A stretch of DNA of 64,000 nt from Xenorhabdus bovienii SS-2004 (GTDB taxonomy: Bacteria; Pseudomonadota; Gammaproteobacteria; Enterobacterales; Enterobacteriaceae): positions 2,604,001 to 2,668,000 of the forward strand of contig NC_013892.1 in the NCBI RefSeq assembly GCF_000027225.1, read 5' to 3'. The position numbers and the translations under genes were made by a program. The notes under the pieces are model-generated. The model worked only from the letters and a program-made list of their open reading frames with translations, was not told the DNA's origin and ran no database searches. Every line of letters begins with the position of its first letter. Position 1 is the first letter of the stretch. Positions 6,631-16,064 of this stretch are shown in pieces.

Positions 6631-9406
6631 TCAATCTTCATCCCTGAAAATCAGCACCACAAATCGCCCCTGAGTGCCGTTTACTGAAATGGTTTTGCTG
6701 ATAAAGCGATCTTTTTCCGCTTTAACCAGCATTCCGGCTTCTTCTAAGGCCTCAAAACCGGATTTCTTCTGTAATCCCTGCAATATCTCTGCTTCAAATA
6801 CACTGGGAATAATGTGGTATTCCGTTTGCCCATCATTACGACGGTTATGCACCAGATACCCGGCAAGATCGCTAATTCTCATGGAGTGTGATGTATCAAT
6901 ATCACCATTTGGCCTGCCGTAGGTATAAGGTTGGAAGCGTGAAAGCCCGTATTTTTGGATAAAGTCACGAGTACGGGTGATAACCTGATATTTTTCCCGA
7001 TTTCCGATGCCAAAATCAGCTAACCAATCATCGAAACTTTGCTTTATCGCCGCATGACTCGCTTCTTTACTCCAGCCGGTAATATGGATTGCCAGCTCTC
7101 CGGCAGCATCCAGTAACGCGAAACGAACAGCAACGCGCTTGACTTGGGCTGAGGCTTCTTCTGGCAGGCCATCAAGCCACTCTTTTTCTTTACGGGCGGT
7201 TACTTCGATTACCTGCTCCTGATTTACAGACAACCATTGAACCCATGCCCGACCCGCTGCACCACAATAGCGTTTGGATTCACGTTTGATGGCTCTTGCA
7301 TGAGAATCACCATCCTCATAGCCATTGAAACATTCCGTATCAATAAAGGGCACACTGAGCAACCTGACAAGCTGCCCGGCTTTTGGGGTGATCCCACCTT
7401 TTATCAGGAACGTTTCTAAATCTTCCTCGCCTGTTGAAAGGGCGGCAATTTTCCAGCGGATCACCGCACGGTTCCCACCTTCCCGTTTCCCCTGAATTTT
7501 TCCGACACCGTTAAACAGGCTATAGGCACTGTTAGCGATTTCTTTCGGATTCGAACTTTGTCCGATTTCGTCAATGGGCATGAAACCATCATTACGAGCA
7601 GCGGCTTCATTATTTAAAACCGTGATTAGTACCGTGCCACGATAATTTAAGTTCTTCGGGATCACCGTATAAGCTGCTGGCAGCCTCAACGGTGGTGGTT
7701 TTCCCTGCGGAGGATTGGGCGAATGAATGCACACCAAAGCAGCTACCACCTGTCAGTGAGTTAAGTGGTGCAGACAATCCCACCAGTACGCCCAGCATCA
7801 TTGACCGGTTGCCTTTCAGTAATGACGCAACGTGCATTTTCCAATCTTCGGCTGTTCCTCTGACCACATAACCGGCAATTGCGGATGTGCCGCCACTGAA
7901 CGCGACAGGCATATAAGGCTGACCGATGATTTCACCGTCCGGCATCACATAAGCCCCGCAGTGCCAGCCTGCTTTCTGTGTCACAATCCATTCACGGCGA
8001 TCACCGCTGCGTTGCAGGTGCTCAGCTAAAACAGGCAATAGGCTATTTTTTACGGTGATATTCATTCCCCGTGAACGCAATCTTGCCCAGCCTACCGGCA
8101 TTCCGATTTCACGGCGGGGAAGCGCTTCAATGATACATTTTCCCGTTCCTTCCTGATGCAGCTTAATAATGAGATAGCCTTCGCTACCATCATTGCCAAT
8201 GCCGACTATCTCCATGTAATCACTCAACCATTTTTCAACTTCGACGATTTTGCCACCTTGCTCTTTAGGTTCAACCCAGTAAATTCCGTTCTTGCGAATA
8301 TCGATATGGGGTTTTAGCGGGTCGTATTCTTTCTCTCGGTATTCATCTGAATTAGCGGTCACAGATTTTGACACCGCTACGTTCTCTACCACCTGATACA
8401 ACCCATTACTGAATGTCTGTTTTGCTGACTCAATGCCATGCTGCTGACGATAATCATCCCAGTCAGCTTTGTATTCCGTGGAGGGCAACGTAACCCAACC
8501 ATTAACCGCAAGGGCAACTTTTTCTGCTGAAATCTTGCCGATATTTACCTTTGGGTTGCCGTTTTTATCCAGTTCGTCGGGATGATGCCAGTCGTTATCT
8601 GCTGCCAGAATAATTTTCGTGTCCGGCCAGCGCTCCCGAACGGCTTTTGCGACAGAAAGCAAATTGCCTGCATCTAGCGCTGCCAAAATAGTACCTTTAT
8701 AGAACTGGTTAACTGTCAATGCTGTAGCATAACCCTCGGTAATGGTCACCGTATCCGGGTTATCTTTTAGCTCAGACAGCGCGATAAACGAACCTTTCTT
8801 CTGGCTGCCAGACAGTAATTTTTTCTCACCATCAGGTTTGATAATCTGTGCACCTGTTACTTTTTCGTCCAATGTTGCGAGTCGCAACACTGCCGAATTA
8901 TCGGACAGCAGCCGCTGATTAGGGCAATGCAGCCCCTTTGCGGTCAGATAGGGAGACTGCCCAGCAACAGTTTGAGCCATCAGTGCCGCGACTCTTTCGG
9001 CAATTGGCTGTACTGGATAAGTGGTTTCTTTGGCTGGTTTGAGTTCTGACAAAGGTAATGCCAGTACGTTAGCAACAATCTTAGCAGCCTCAAGAACTGA
9101 GATACGGTTGGTTTTTGCTACTAAATCCAATCCATCTCCGTAGTTCGGAAGATCACACTGGCGACAGTGCCAGTTGCCGTGATGGTGGTCATCAATAAAG
9201 TGAAAACGGTCGGTGCCGCCGCAGACAGGGCAAGCGCTATGTTTACCCTTTGCAGGAATATCGATACCACAGGCAGGCAACAGATTTTCCCAATGGTACA
9301 TAGCGGATTGCTTCACGGTTTGGATAAATTCGAACGGTTTTTGGCTGCTTGATTTATCCAAAGATGTAAATTTAGGACGAGTTTGGTTATGCTGTGTATC
9401 AGCCAT
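6631..9406 (-). pseudogene. Primase/TOPRIM/DUF927 helicase replicase, frameshifted
   Basis: The 5' part (7610-9406) encodes a zinc-ribbon primase (C59, C62, C81, C84), a TOPRIM region with TITEGYATAL and ILAADND, and the start of a DUF927 helicase domain with Walker A SSAGKTT near residue 565. It stops at TAA (7610-7612) just after HGTNHGFK. The other frame continues at that point with NEAAARNDGFMPIDEIGQS, the Walker B-like part of DUF927, down to 6631. Removing one T from the minus-strand run TTTAAATAATGAA restores one frame of about 920 residues. Such proteins replicate P4-like satellites. The N-terminal half is very similar to the alpha protein at 18148-20592 but the helicase half is of another family. 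A sequencing error or programmed frameshift is possible. Confidence 0.78.
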
Positions 9407-9492
9407 TATCGTTACTCCAATTAACGGTTATTGGTCAGACGCCTCAGATGTGTTCCAGCACGCTGGGCGTTGTTTTTTCATATTGATATAGG

Positions 9493-9540
9493 TAATGTGT
9501 AATGACACATAAACACATTACAGTGAGTGTAATTGACATG
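9493..9540. promoter_or_regulatory. Candidate operator of the RHH regulator
   Basis: TAATGTGT (9493-9500) and ACACATTA (9513-9520) form an inverted repeat just upstream of the RHH gene. A GTGTAATTGACATGTCAACAC block covering the start codon is partly self-complementary. RHH proteins usually repress their own promoter through such sites, so this is a plausible autoregulatory operator between the divergent replicase and RHH genes. Confidence 0.35.
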
Positions 9541-9717
9541 TCAACACACAAAAATACTCGTCGGGGCAATCCCCCATTCCAATTCAGACTTGATCCTGAA
9601 CTACGGGCACTCATGGAAATAGCCCAGGCACAAGATGGTGATGAATCTTTAGCTGCGTGGATTAAGCGCATTGTCCGTAGAGAATTGCAGTCAAGATGTA
9701 TTGAATCTAACCCCTGA
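9538..9717 (+). CDS. Ribbon-helix-helix (Arc/CopG-like) DNA-binding protein
   Basis: The probable product is 59 residues starting MSTHKNTRRGNPPFQFRLDP. An upstream in-frame ATG at 9502 would add 12 residues, but the ATG at 9538 gives the normal RHH length. The FQFRLDPELRALMEIAQ strand-helix and the SLAAWIKRIVRRELQ second helix fit the Arc/CopG fold. It lies between the replicase and the AlpA gene, divergent from the replicase. A paralogous gene occupies the same place in the second element (21189-21380), so it is probably a copy-number or excision regulator of P4-like elements. The target site is inferred, not shown. Confidence 0.7.
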   Translation: MSTHKNTRRGNPPFQFRLDPELRALMEIAQAQDGDESLAAWIKRIVRRELQSRCIESNP

Positions 9718-9789
9718 AAAAAGCAAGTTGAGGGTAGGCAAGTGCTACCCTTAGTTTTTGTATTCTTATCAAATGGTAGGTACATGTCA

Positions 9790-9999
9790 TTAAATACCAC
9801 GAGATTCAGCAATTCGTTGATCTACCCAGCCATCAATTTCTGATTCAACAAACGCAACCGACCGAGGGCCAATTTTGACTTGTTTCGGGAATTTATCTTC
9901 TTTAATCAGCCTGTAGATCCATGCCTTGCTATAGCCCGTTCTGCGCTGAACTTCTGGCAGGCGAATAAGACTTTTTTTAGATGTTGTAATTGTTGGCAT
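9790..9999 (-). CDS. AlpA-family transcriptional regulator
   Basis: The 69-residue protein has the AlpA/Phage_AlpA winged-helix signature: LIRLPEVQRRTGYSKAWIYR, then a KFPKQVKIGPRSVAFVESE segment and EIDGWVDQRIAESR. AlpA-like proteins of P4-type elements activate or repress integrase/excision and replication genes. It is nearly the same as the AlpA at 21469-21687, including the neighbouring RHH gene on the other strand, which shows the two elements share a backbone. The length is complete for the family. Confidence 0.88.
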   Translation of the reverse strand: MPTITTSKKSLIRLPEVQRRTGYSKAWIYRLIKEDKFPKQVKIGPRSVAFVESEIDGWVDQRIAESRGI

Positions 10000-10422
10000 G
10001 TATACTCCCCTGTTATCGAGTCCTTGAAATGCCTTGGTAGACGTTACTTGATGACAGAGGATTATTTAAAAATTCTGTTTAATTGAAAGCGTAAACTCTT
10101 TATGCAATTCGTAAAATTAAATGCGGGGTATTGACTGTATGAAAAACAGGCTATTGTGCCCCGGGCACAGAAGATTAAAAAGCAATCATGTGTATAATGA
10201 ATGGTTTTTATTAATGAATTGAAAAATAAGGAAATATATTATTTATTCAGAGACTGGAGCTTTAACTATCTATTTTTTGTATGAAAAACAGTCTTAAAAA
10301 AGGATGAAATATCACCATATGATGATTGTTATACTATGATGGATTTATCCGTTACTCTATCTGGCAGGATTCTGTAGAAAGGTACGGCTAAATCTGAAAG
10401 TCGGCGAGGAGCGGAATTTGTG
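10000..10422. other. Intergenic region with a 15-bp palindrome
   Basis: This AT-rich gap holds the presumed AlpA promoter. TGTGCCC and GGGCACA flank one central C at 10155-10169, a perfect palindrome and a plausible dimeric repressor site, likely for AlpA or another element regulator. I see no convincing gene here. Confidence 0.4.
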
Positions 10423-10773
10423 TTATGTAAACGAAGGGAATGTCATACCCTGATAGATATATTTCCGTTTTTTACTTCCGATGGGATAGTCGTAATAAAC
10501 TGATGAACCTTTGCAACTAATGATTTTTATTTGAATTTCACGCATGATAGACCCAATATTCTGCGGGCGGTCAAAATTCCTACTGTTTTTGCTAAAGCCA
10601 AATCCATTCAGATCCAAAGCTCGCCATACCTTGCCGTCAAATATAGTTGCATCGATAAATGGCGTTCTGCCAACCCCTGGGTGAATTGCTACATCACCAA
10701 TGGTTGCAAGGGCAAGGGATACCTTCGAAGGATAAACAGTTCCAGAGAGTACAAGTTGAGTAGTGGGAGGCAT
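10423..10773 (-). CDS. Hypothetical protein, P4-like element cargo
   Basis: The 116-residue frame begins MPPTTQLVLSGTVYPSKVSL and ends IYQGMTFPSFT. It contains no transmembrane helix, signal peptide or motif I recognise. The composition (beta-strand-like N-terminus, charged middle REIQIKIISCKGSSVYY) suggests a small globular protein. The Shine-Dalgarno is weak (GGACC 11 bp upstream), so the start is uncertain. It lies 178 bp downstream of the ATPase gene on the same strand and could be a partner or an independent cargo gene. It may be a chance ORF. Confidence 0.4.
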   Translation of the reverse strand: MPPTTQLVLSGTVYPSKVSLALATIGDVAIHPGVGRTPFIDATIFDGKVWRALDLNGFGFSKNSRNFDRPQNIGSIMREIQIKIISCKGSSVYYDYPIGSKKRKYIYQGMTFPSFT

Positions 10774-10951
10774 TTGCGACAGGTCCTTTTATGTTATTAA
10801 GCCTAATGTTTATTTGACGGAGAAATTTGTGTTTAAAACATATTTTCTCGCATTTGCGGGTTCATTATCTATCATGAACCATACTCTACTTATTATTAAG
10901 ATTCCATTAGTTGGGTGTAAAAGTGTTATGAAATTAGCGGAGGCAAGTACA

Positions 10952-13225
10952 TCATGTTGCTCCCAATTCAGACCCTACAGCCACATCTTCAGCACCAGAG
11001 TGATCATGCAGCTCTTCGATGGTAGCTCCTGTCATCATGCTGTAGTGGCCAATTTGACCTGCTTTACCAAAGATGCTTCGAAAGACACGAAGATATGCTT
11101 CATTGGTTTGCTCACCATGGTTGATGTACAGGTCGTCATGAATTGAGTGAGAGCCATCGTTGACCCAGGAAAATAGAGATTGGCAAATCAACTTGTCACG
11201 TCCTTCGAAGAGTGTACAGATTTCATCTTTACTCATTCCACCCCACATAGTGAAGTAGTTTTCCAATATGCGGCGTAATGTATTTTGCAGGCTGATACTG
11301 GAAATGTTTTTTGATTTCACATTTTCCCATAGAAGTTCATAGGCTGAACGGATTGGATTAGTTTCATAACGCTCAACAACTGAACCATGCTGTAGCTTTT
11401 TGACCAGCCAGAAACTTTCCTCATTGAGTACGCCACCGGCTGGCCTGCTCCTATTGAAGCTGATTTCTTTGTGAAAATAGACATTATGAGTCAGTATAAA
11501 TATCTGTTTGATCGAAGAGCTCTGGTTTCTTGCCTCATCCATCACACTTTTCATAAGACTGCTGACGATATAGAGAATATCGCTGTCTAACGAAGATATG
11601 GGATCATCAAACACAACTACCCGATTTGTTGTAATGCCTGAGGGGGATTGAGCCCCTTTGATGAGGTAGTAAAAGTACAAAAAAGTGATAAATGTTTTTT
11701 CGCCTTCACTTAGTGAACGGCCTACATCCTCACCGTTTGCACGAATTATTCGATAGTGATAGTCTTCATCGGCCTCAGCGATAGAAAAGGAATGGAAACC
11801 GAATTTCTGTAGTAGATCGTTGATTGCTGAAATAGTTGGTTGAATAGATGTAGTTTGTTTTTCCAGCTCTTTTACTTGATTTTGTAGACCTCGAAGCTGT
11901 ATTTTCTCTTCCCTCCGGCTTTTTTCCATGCCTTGAATGGTTCTTGTCAGACGATCCTTAGTTTGATGATATAGCTGCAAGTCGTCCGCTAATTCATTTA
12001 ATACATAACGCCAGACTTGAGAAGTTAGTGTCTGCTTCTCCGTTGCAATATTAGCCATAGTTTGGTTATGACGGGTTGTCGCTTCATTGGCTTCTATCAC
12101 CAAGGCCTGCAACTGTGTGATCAGGGGTTGAACTGATTCCAGCTCCATTTTTCGGCTTGGTTCATCAAGCTTGTTTACCAATTTGGATTGATTGACTTTC
12201 AATCGTTCAACAAGCGCTTGGGTTTCTGCATTAAACAGATCTATGTTTAGGAACGGATTATTAATTTCTACGTTGCGCTGTATGGCAGCTGTCAACCGAT
12301 CGCTTGCCTTCTGGTAGTTCGCTTGCAACTCCTTTAGCAATTGTATGTCGTTGTCATAGGCTTCGCTAAAGAATGCCGTGAGTTTATTAGAGAAATGATC
12401 ATCCGTTGGCTGCTGGCAGAAAGGGCATATCTCTGGATTCTGCTCATGATACTTACGACCTTGTTTTACCCAATCGCTGTTACCCAGACGGTTGATGAGA
12501 GCTGCAATTTCAATATCTTGATTCCCGACAATCACTTTTTGCAGTAATACATGTCCTTCAACGATGACAAGATCATCGGCTAACAAATTCCCAAGTGGTG
12601 TGACGCGCTCAATATTGCTTGAAAAAACAGTTTCTGCTTTTTGTTTTAGTTCCTCTAATGAAAGCAATTCCGCCGTATTAGAATTTGCTTCCGACAACAC
12701 TTTCTCTTTGAATCGTTCTTTGTTACGCCGAACACTTGCTGCAGAGTATGCTTCCTTAAAATCAGCATCATGGAGCTCCTTTTGCTTCCAACACTTATCA
12801 CGCAGTGTAGGTTCGAGGTCTTCGAGGCCTTTTCTTTTACCGGGCTGCTCTTCCGAACCATCCAATTGGATATTAAGGCTTGATATTTGCTCATTTACCT
12901 TAGCTATTTTAGTCTGTAAACGAGCGATTTTGCGCTCAGCTTCAATCTGATTTTCACCTAAGGTAAAAACACCCTGTAGAGGGTCGTCCTGATTAAAGTT
13001 TCGATCAACGAAATCCCTATTATACACCATCCGCTCAAGCTCTATGCCGCCTTGCCATTGAAGTTGGCAATGTTCATGGTCATGTGCTTGAGCAATTACA
13101 CGACTAATGGTCGTCTTACCTGTACCGTTCGCACCAAAAATATAATTGATGCGGCGGAGATCACTGAGCCTTGCAGGGTTCTGGTAGGTAGCTAGTGGTG
13201 AATTGATTTGGATTTCGCCGATCAT
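10952..13225 (-). CDS. AAA_13 ABC-type ATPase, RloC/PrrC-like anticodon nuclease candidate
   Basis: The 757-residue protein has Walker A GANGTGKTT at 31-39, long coiled coils at about 92-130 and 290-460 around a CPFC zinc-hook motif at 267-270, ABC signature SLSEGEK at 504-510, Walker B VVVFDDP at 536-542, D-loop SSLDSD and H-switch His580. This head-coil-hook-coil-head layout is that of the AAA_13 (RloC/PrrC) family. The C-terminal about 170 residues carry RSAYE (Arg626, Glu630, the R-x3-E spacing reported for PrrC) and SWVNDGSHS (His693). RloC and PrrC cut tRNA anticodons during phage infection. No hsd restriction genes lie nearby, which fits RloC-like autonomy. A GAGAGGAC Shine-Dalgarno precedes the ATG. 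Nuclease activity is inferred. Confidence 0.72.
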   Translation of the reverse strand: MIGEIQINSPLATYQNPARLSDLRRINYIFGANGTGKTTISRVIAQAHDHEHCQLQWQGGIELERMVYNRDFVDRNFNQDDPLQGVFTLGENQIEAERKIARLQTKIAKVNEQISSLNIQLDGSEEQPGKRKGLEDLEPTLRDKCWKQKELHDADFKEAYSAASVRRNKERFKEKVLSEANSNTAELLSLEELKQKAETVFSSNIERVTPLGNLLADDLVIVEGHVLLQKVIVGNQDIEIAALINRLGNSDWVKQGRKYHEQNPEICPFCQQPTDDHFSNKLTAFFSEAYDNDIQLLKELQANYQKASDRLTAAIQRNVEINNPFLNIDLFNAETQALVERLKVNQSKLVNKLDEPSRKMELESVQPLITQLQALVIEANEATTRHNQTMANIATEKQTLTSQVWRYVLNELADDLQLYHQTKDRLTRTIQGMEKSRREEKIQLRGLQNQVKELEKQTTSIQPTISAINDLLQKFGFHSFSIAEADEDYHYRIIRANGEDVGRSLSEGEKTFITFLYFYYLIKGAQSPSGITTNRVVVFDDPISSLDSDILYIVSSLMKSVMDEARNQSSSIKQIFILTHNVYFHKEISFNRSRPAGGVLNEESFWLVKKLQHGSVVERYETNPIRSAYELLWENVKSKNISSISLQNTLRRILENYFTMWGGMSKDEICTLFEGRDKLICQSLFSWVNDGSHSIHDDLYINHGEQTNEAYLRVFRSIFGKAGQIGHYSMMTGATIEELHDHSGAEDVAVGSELGAT

Positions 13226-13546
13226 GTCCTCTCCTCAGAGTTCGCCTGAAAAGGCTTTTTTTTTCTGATCGATAAGAAATTGTTGCTGGTAGCCTCATTG
13301 TCTTCGCATTAGTTTTCAATCAACTTTGCTACCTTTTCTGAAATAGCTTTGTATTCCTTTTGTTCATTGATAGGTACAATAGGAATCGGCATTACCTTGA
13401 TCATTCAAATGTTTTAATCCATCTATTATCAGATTAAAGATAAAATAATGCAACCACGGGTTGTATAAAAAATAGACTTTATTGGCACTACCAACAAAGT
13501 CTAAAAAATCATCTTTTATTCAGTGTGTTATAAGTATTAATGAATG
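13226..13546. other. Intergenic region between ATPase and integrase stub
   Basis: About 320 bp without a supported gene. It holds the ATPase promoter and Shine-Dalgarno (GAGAGGAC) on the minus strand and a strong hairpin at 13474-13502. Confidence 0.5.
13474..13502 (-). terminator. Intrinsic terminator after the integrase fragment
   Basis: AGACTTT-A-TTGG and CCAA-C-AAAGTCT form an 11-pair stem with one mismatch around CACTA. On the minus strand it is followed by ATTTTTTAT, giving a classic terminator for the integrase gene ending at 13547. An A-run on the other side makes it usable on the plus strand too. Confidence 0.7.
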
Positions 13547-13823
13547 TTACTTCCGCCGTTTCTTAGCAAAATCATACGGAGTGATATGTTTTTCCCGGTT
13601 TGTATCCAGATAATCAGCCCACCACTGAACCATCAGTCGCCGTTCATCCAGATGCTTAGATGTGTGAATATAAGCTGCTCTGACGTTTTTTCTTTCTACA
13701 TGGCTTAACTGACGTTCGATGGCGTCATCGTTCCATAATCCCGATTCGCCCATTGCTCCACGAGCCATTGTTCGGAACCCATGTCCGCAAACATCGGTTT
13801 TGGTGTCGTATCCCATGCCACGG
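13547..13823 (-). pseudogene. P4-type integrase, C-terminal stub
   Basis: The 92 codons left encode MGYDTKTDVCGHGFRTMARG to the C-terminal DFAKKRRK and are nearly identical to the C-terminus of the complete integrase at 22562-23836. The catalytic H-x-x-R (HGFR) and the tyrosine (RAAYIH) are kept. The first arginine and the DNA-binding parts, about 330 residues, are missing because the gene is cut by an IS1-family element at 13824. The stub marks the end of a first P4-like element in tandem with the second one. Confidence 0.88.
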
Positions 13824-13880
13824 GTCATGTATTAAATGGTTAGTTGCTGTGATATGCTTCCGGCTTTTTAAGGATGAAGT

Positions 13881-14156
13881 ATGGCCAAAGTTGATGTCTA
13901 TTGCCGTTATTGCCACAAATCAGAACAGGTCAAAGGACATGGGAAAGGAAATGGCGGACATCCTCGTTATCGCTGTTATAGCTGCTGTAAGGTCTTTCAG
14001 TTGGCGTATACCTATCAGGCCTGCAAACCCGGCGTTAAAGAACAGATTGTCGATATCGCGATGAATAACGGGGGAATTCGTGACACCGCTCGGATCCTGA
14101 AAGTCGCCACCGCCACCGTCATGAAAACATTAAAAACCTCAGACCCCGAAACGTAA
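13881..14156 (+). CDS. insA: IS1 InsA protein
   Basis: The 91-residue product has a zinc-finger N-terminus (CRYCHKSEQVKGHGKGNGGHP, then CYSCCKVFQ) and a helix-turn-helix (GGIRDTARILKVATATVMKT), as in InsA of IS1-family elements. InsA binds the IS ends and represses transcription. Its end overlaps insB by 4 bp, and a run of A residues (CATTAAAAACC) upstream is where the minus-one frameshift that makes the InsAB transposase would occur. Confidence 0.85.
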   Translation: MAKVDVYCRYCHKSEQVKGHGKGNGGHPRYRCYSCCKVFQLAYTYQACKPGVKEQIVDIAMNNGGIRDTARILKVATATVMKTLKTSDPET

Positions 14157-14575
14157 CGACACTTCCCCTTGCGGAATGTGGCATCCAGATTGTCTGTGAA
14201 ATCGACGAGCAATGGTCGTTTGTCGGCAATAAGAAAAACCAACGCTGGCTTTGGTATGCTTGGGAACCCCGCCTGAAGCGAATAGTGGCTCATGTTTTTG
14301 GCGATCGCAGTCGAAAAACGTTAGACAAGCTGCTTACCCTCTTATCTTCCTTTACTATTCGGTTTTACTGCACGGATGACTATGTTGTTTATGACCCACT
14401 TCCCGAGGAAGAGCACTTGACTGGAAAGGCGTTTACTCAGCGTATAGAGAGAACGAATTTAACGCATCGTACCCGAATCAAAAGGCTGAATAGAAAAACC
14501 ATTGGGTATTCAAAATCGGAAGAAATGCACGATAAAGTGATAGGAACCTTTATTGAACGTGAACATTATTTTTAA
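14153..14575 (+). CDS. insB: IS1 InsB' transposase frame
   Basis: The frame is open from 14153 (GTA codon) and reads TTLPLAECGIQIVCEIDEQW, then QRWLWYAWEPRLKRIVAHVF and FYCTDDYVVYDPLPEEEHLT. This is the DDE catalytic part of IS1 transposase. It has no ordinary start codon at the beginning and would be made as an InsA-InsB' fusion by minus-one frameshift. An internal ATG at 14285 exists. The frame appears complete, so this copy may still be active. Confidence 0.8.
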   Translation, partial: VTTLPLAECGIQIVCEIDEQWSFVGNKKNQRWLWYAWEPRLKRIVAHVFGDRSRKTLDKLLTLLSSFTIRFYCTDDYVVYDPLPEEEHLTGKAFTQRIERTNLTHRTRIKRLNRKTIGYSKSEEMHDKVIGTFIEREHYF

Positions 14576-14603
14576 TACCTAATCTAATCATTTAATACAT
14601 GAC

Positions 14604-15505
14604 CAACGTTCACGCCAGATATAATCACCATTGCCATTTTTCAGTTTTTGCACCTGAGCGGCGGTACTGGAGTTCATCACCCAGACAGAGTTTTTACGGT
14701 ATTTGTTTTTAAGTAAGAATTTCAGGTCAATCAGGCTATCGGCGGAAAGCGCTGTAGTTTCCAGTTTTTGCAATGTGCCAAACGCACGAATCTTATCGGC
14801 TTGAGTATCACGGGGATAAGACAGGAAGCCTTTCGCTTTTTTACTGCCGTCACCGCTCAAGAGATCGGTTTCTTCGGTATCGACGAATGTGTCGGCAATT
14901 TCAGACGTCAGCCAGCCTAAGATATCCACATCGCTAAAATCGATAATCTCTTGCGTAGTTTTAGGGTAGGCGTAGATGGGGAATAGCTTAATGCTGACTT
15001 CTTCCATTTTTGGCGTGCCAGTCTCACCGCGTGCCTTGCCTTCTTCCCCATGTGCAACCGCTGCGCCACCGACCGAAACCAACTGCTTATATTCGTTGCT
15101 GCGTGTGGTTTTCACTGAACAGATCCGGCGCATCACTGACTCATCAGTCAGTTGCTGCATGATTTGTTTGTTCAGTTCAGGAATAACGGTATAGCCGCCC
15201 TCAGACGGAACTCCCGTAGATAGGGAACGAGTTTCACCAGTCAGAACATAGTGGCGCAGTTCGTCATTACTGAGGTTCTTGTTGGTCGGTTGGGGTTTGC
15301 TTGCCTGACTGCGTTCTTCATCAGACAGCGCCTCATAACGGGCAATCTCTGCATTGAGCGCATCAGACTGATTGCGCAGCTCGTCGAACTGTTTGGCTTC
15401 ATCGGCATTAAGTGAGCGTTTTTCGTCTTCTGCTTTGGTAAGCAGTGAACGCATTTGATGGGTTAAATCAGCTTTTTGTTGACGTAATTCGAGTAGTTTT
15501 TTCAT
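14604..15505 (-). pseudogene. HK97-family phage major capsid protein, 3' truncated
   Basis: The 300 remaining codons encode a charged coiled-coil N-terminus (LTHQMRSLLTKAEDEKRSLN), the delta/scaffold domain, then the capsid domain starting STGVPSEGGYTVIPELNKQI and continuing to LKNKYRKNSVWVMNSSTAAQ and GDYIWRER. This is the HK97 gp5 fold. Family members have about 385 to 410 residues, so roughly the last 90 were lost at the IS1 boundary at 14603. The gene is a relic of a tailed phage inside the second element. Confidence 0.85.
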
Positions 15506-15602
15506 GGTGTTTTTATATCGATTTATTTTTGATGGAATATATTTAACAACATGAAAAATAATAAGAAAGAAGGTTTGCTATGGTGTTCAATCACACAATA
15601 AT

Positions 15603-15627
15603 AAAAAAGCCTCTGAAACTTAGAGGC
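15603..15627 (-). terminator. Intrinsic terminator, minus strand
   Basis: GCCTCT and AGAGGC (15609-15614, 15622-15627) form a stem with loop GAAACTT. On the minus strand the stem is followed by TTTTTT (15603-15608). It ends the hcp-effector-immunity transcript downstream of the gene at 15668. Confidence 0.75.
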
Positions 15628-15667
15628 TAAACAGAGATAAACATGAAAACAGAAAACTTACAAAAAA

Positions 15668-16027
15668 TCATTTTAATTTATTTAGATGGATGCTTTGATA
15701 TCCATTATCTGTTGGGTATATAAAAACATCATTATTAGTGGTTGGAAGGCTAAATGAAGCAAAAAATGCCTCATATGATATTGATGTAAATGGAGAACTC
15801 TTCCAGATATCTCTGTTTTTATTATCATATAAAACAATAAAATATTTATCTCCCATAATGACATACCTCCACATTGAATATGGAGATATTGGCAACTTCT
15901 TATATACCACTGCGGTATATTGACCATCTTCACCCCTCTCCTCAAAATACTTATTCCAATTACCGAAGAGCAATGTTGATGGAAATAATATCCATATTAT
16001 AAAGATAATGATAAAAAATAAAACCAA
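15668..16027 (-). CDS. Small membrane-anchored putative T6SS immunity protein
   Basis: The 119-residue product starts with a hydrophobic helix (VLFFIIIFIIWILFPSTLLF, residues 2-21) and then a domain reading YTAVVYKKLPISPYSMWRYV and IVLYDNKNRDIWKSS. It is the last gene of an hcp-effector cassette and is followed by a terminator, the usual place for the cognate immunity gene. I recall similar small T6SS-linked proteins annotated as DUF6201, but I am not sure of that name. If it is immunity, the anchor suggests the target is in the periplasm. Confidence 0.5.
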   Translation of the reverse strand: MVLFFIIIFIIWILFPSTLLFGNWNKYFEERGEDGQYTAVVYKKLPISPYSMWRYVIMGDKYFIVLYDNKNRDIWKSSPFTSISYEAFFASFSLPTTNNDVFIYPTDNGYQSIHLNKLK

Positions 16028-16064
16028 CCATGGTTTTCTAAAAAAAAAAAATTACATTTATTTT

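Larger units (their letters stand above)
13824..14603 (+). mobile_element. IS1-family insertion sequence (780 bp)
   Basis: Terminal inverted repeats GTCATGTATTAAATGGTTAG (left) and its near-complement ending in ATACATGAC (right) bound 780 bp with an insA/insB pair. The flanks differ: integrase debris on the left and a capsid gene fragment on the right. The bases next to the ends (CACGG and CAACG) show no target duplication. The element therefore marks a deletion or rearrangement rather than a simple insertion. Two related copies lie at 29022-30422 in the other orientation. Confidence 0.85.
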
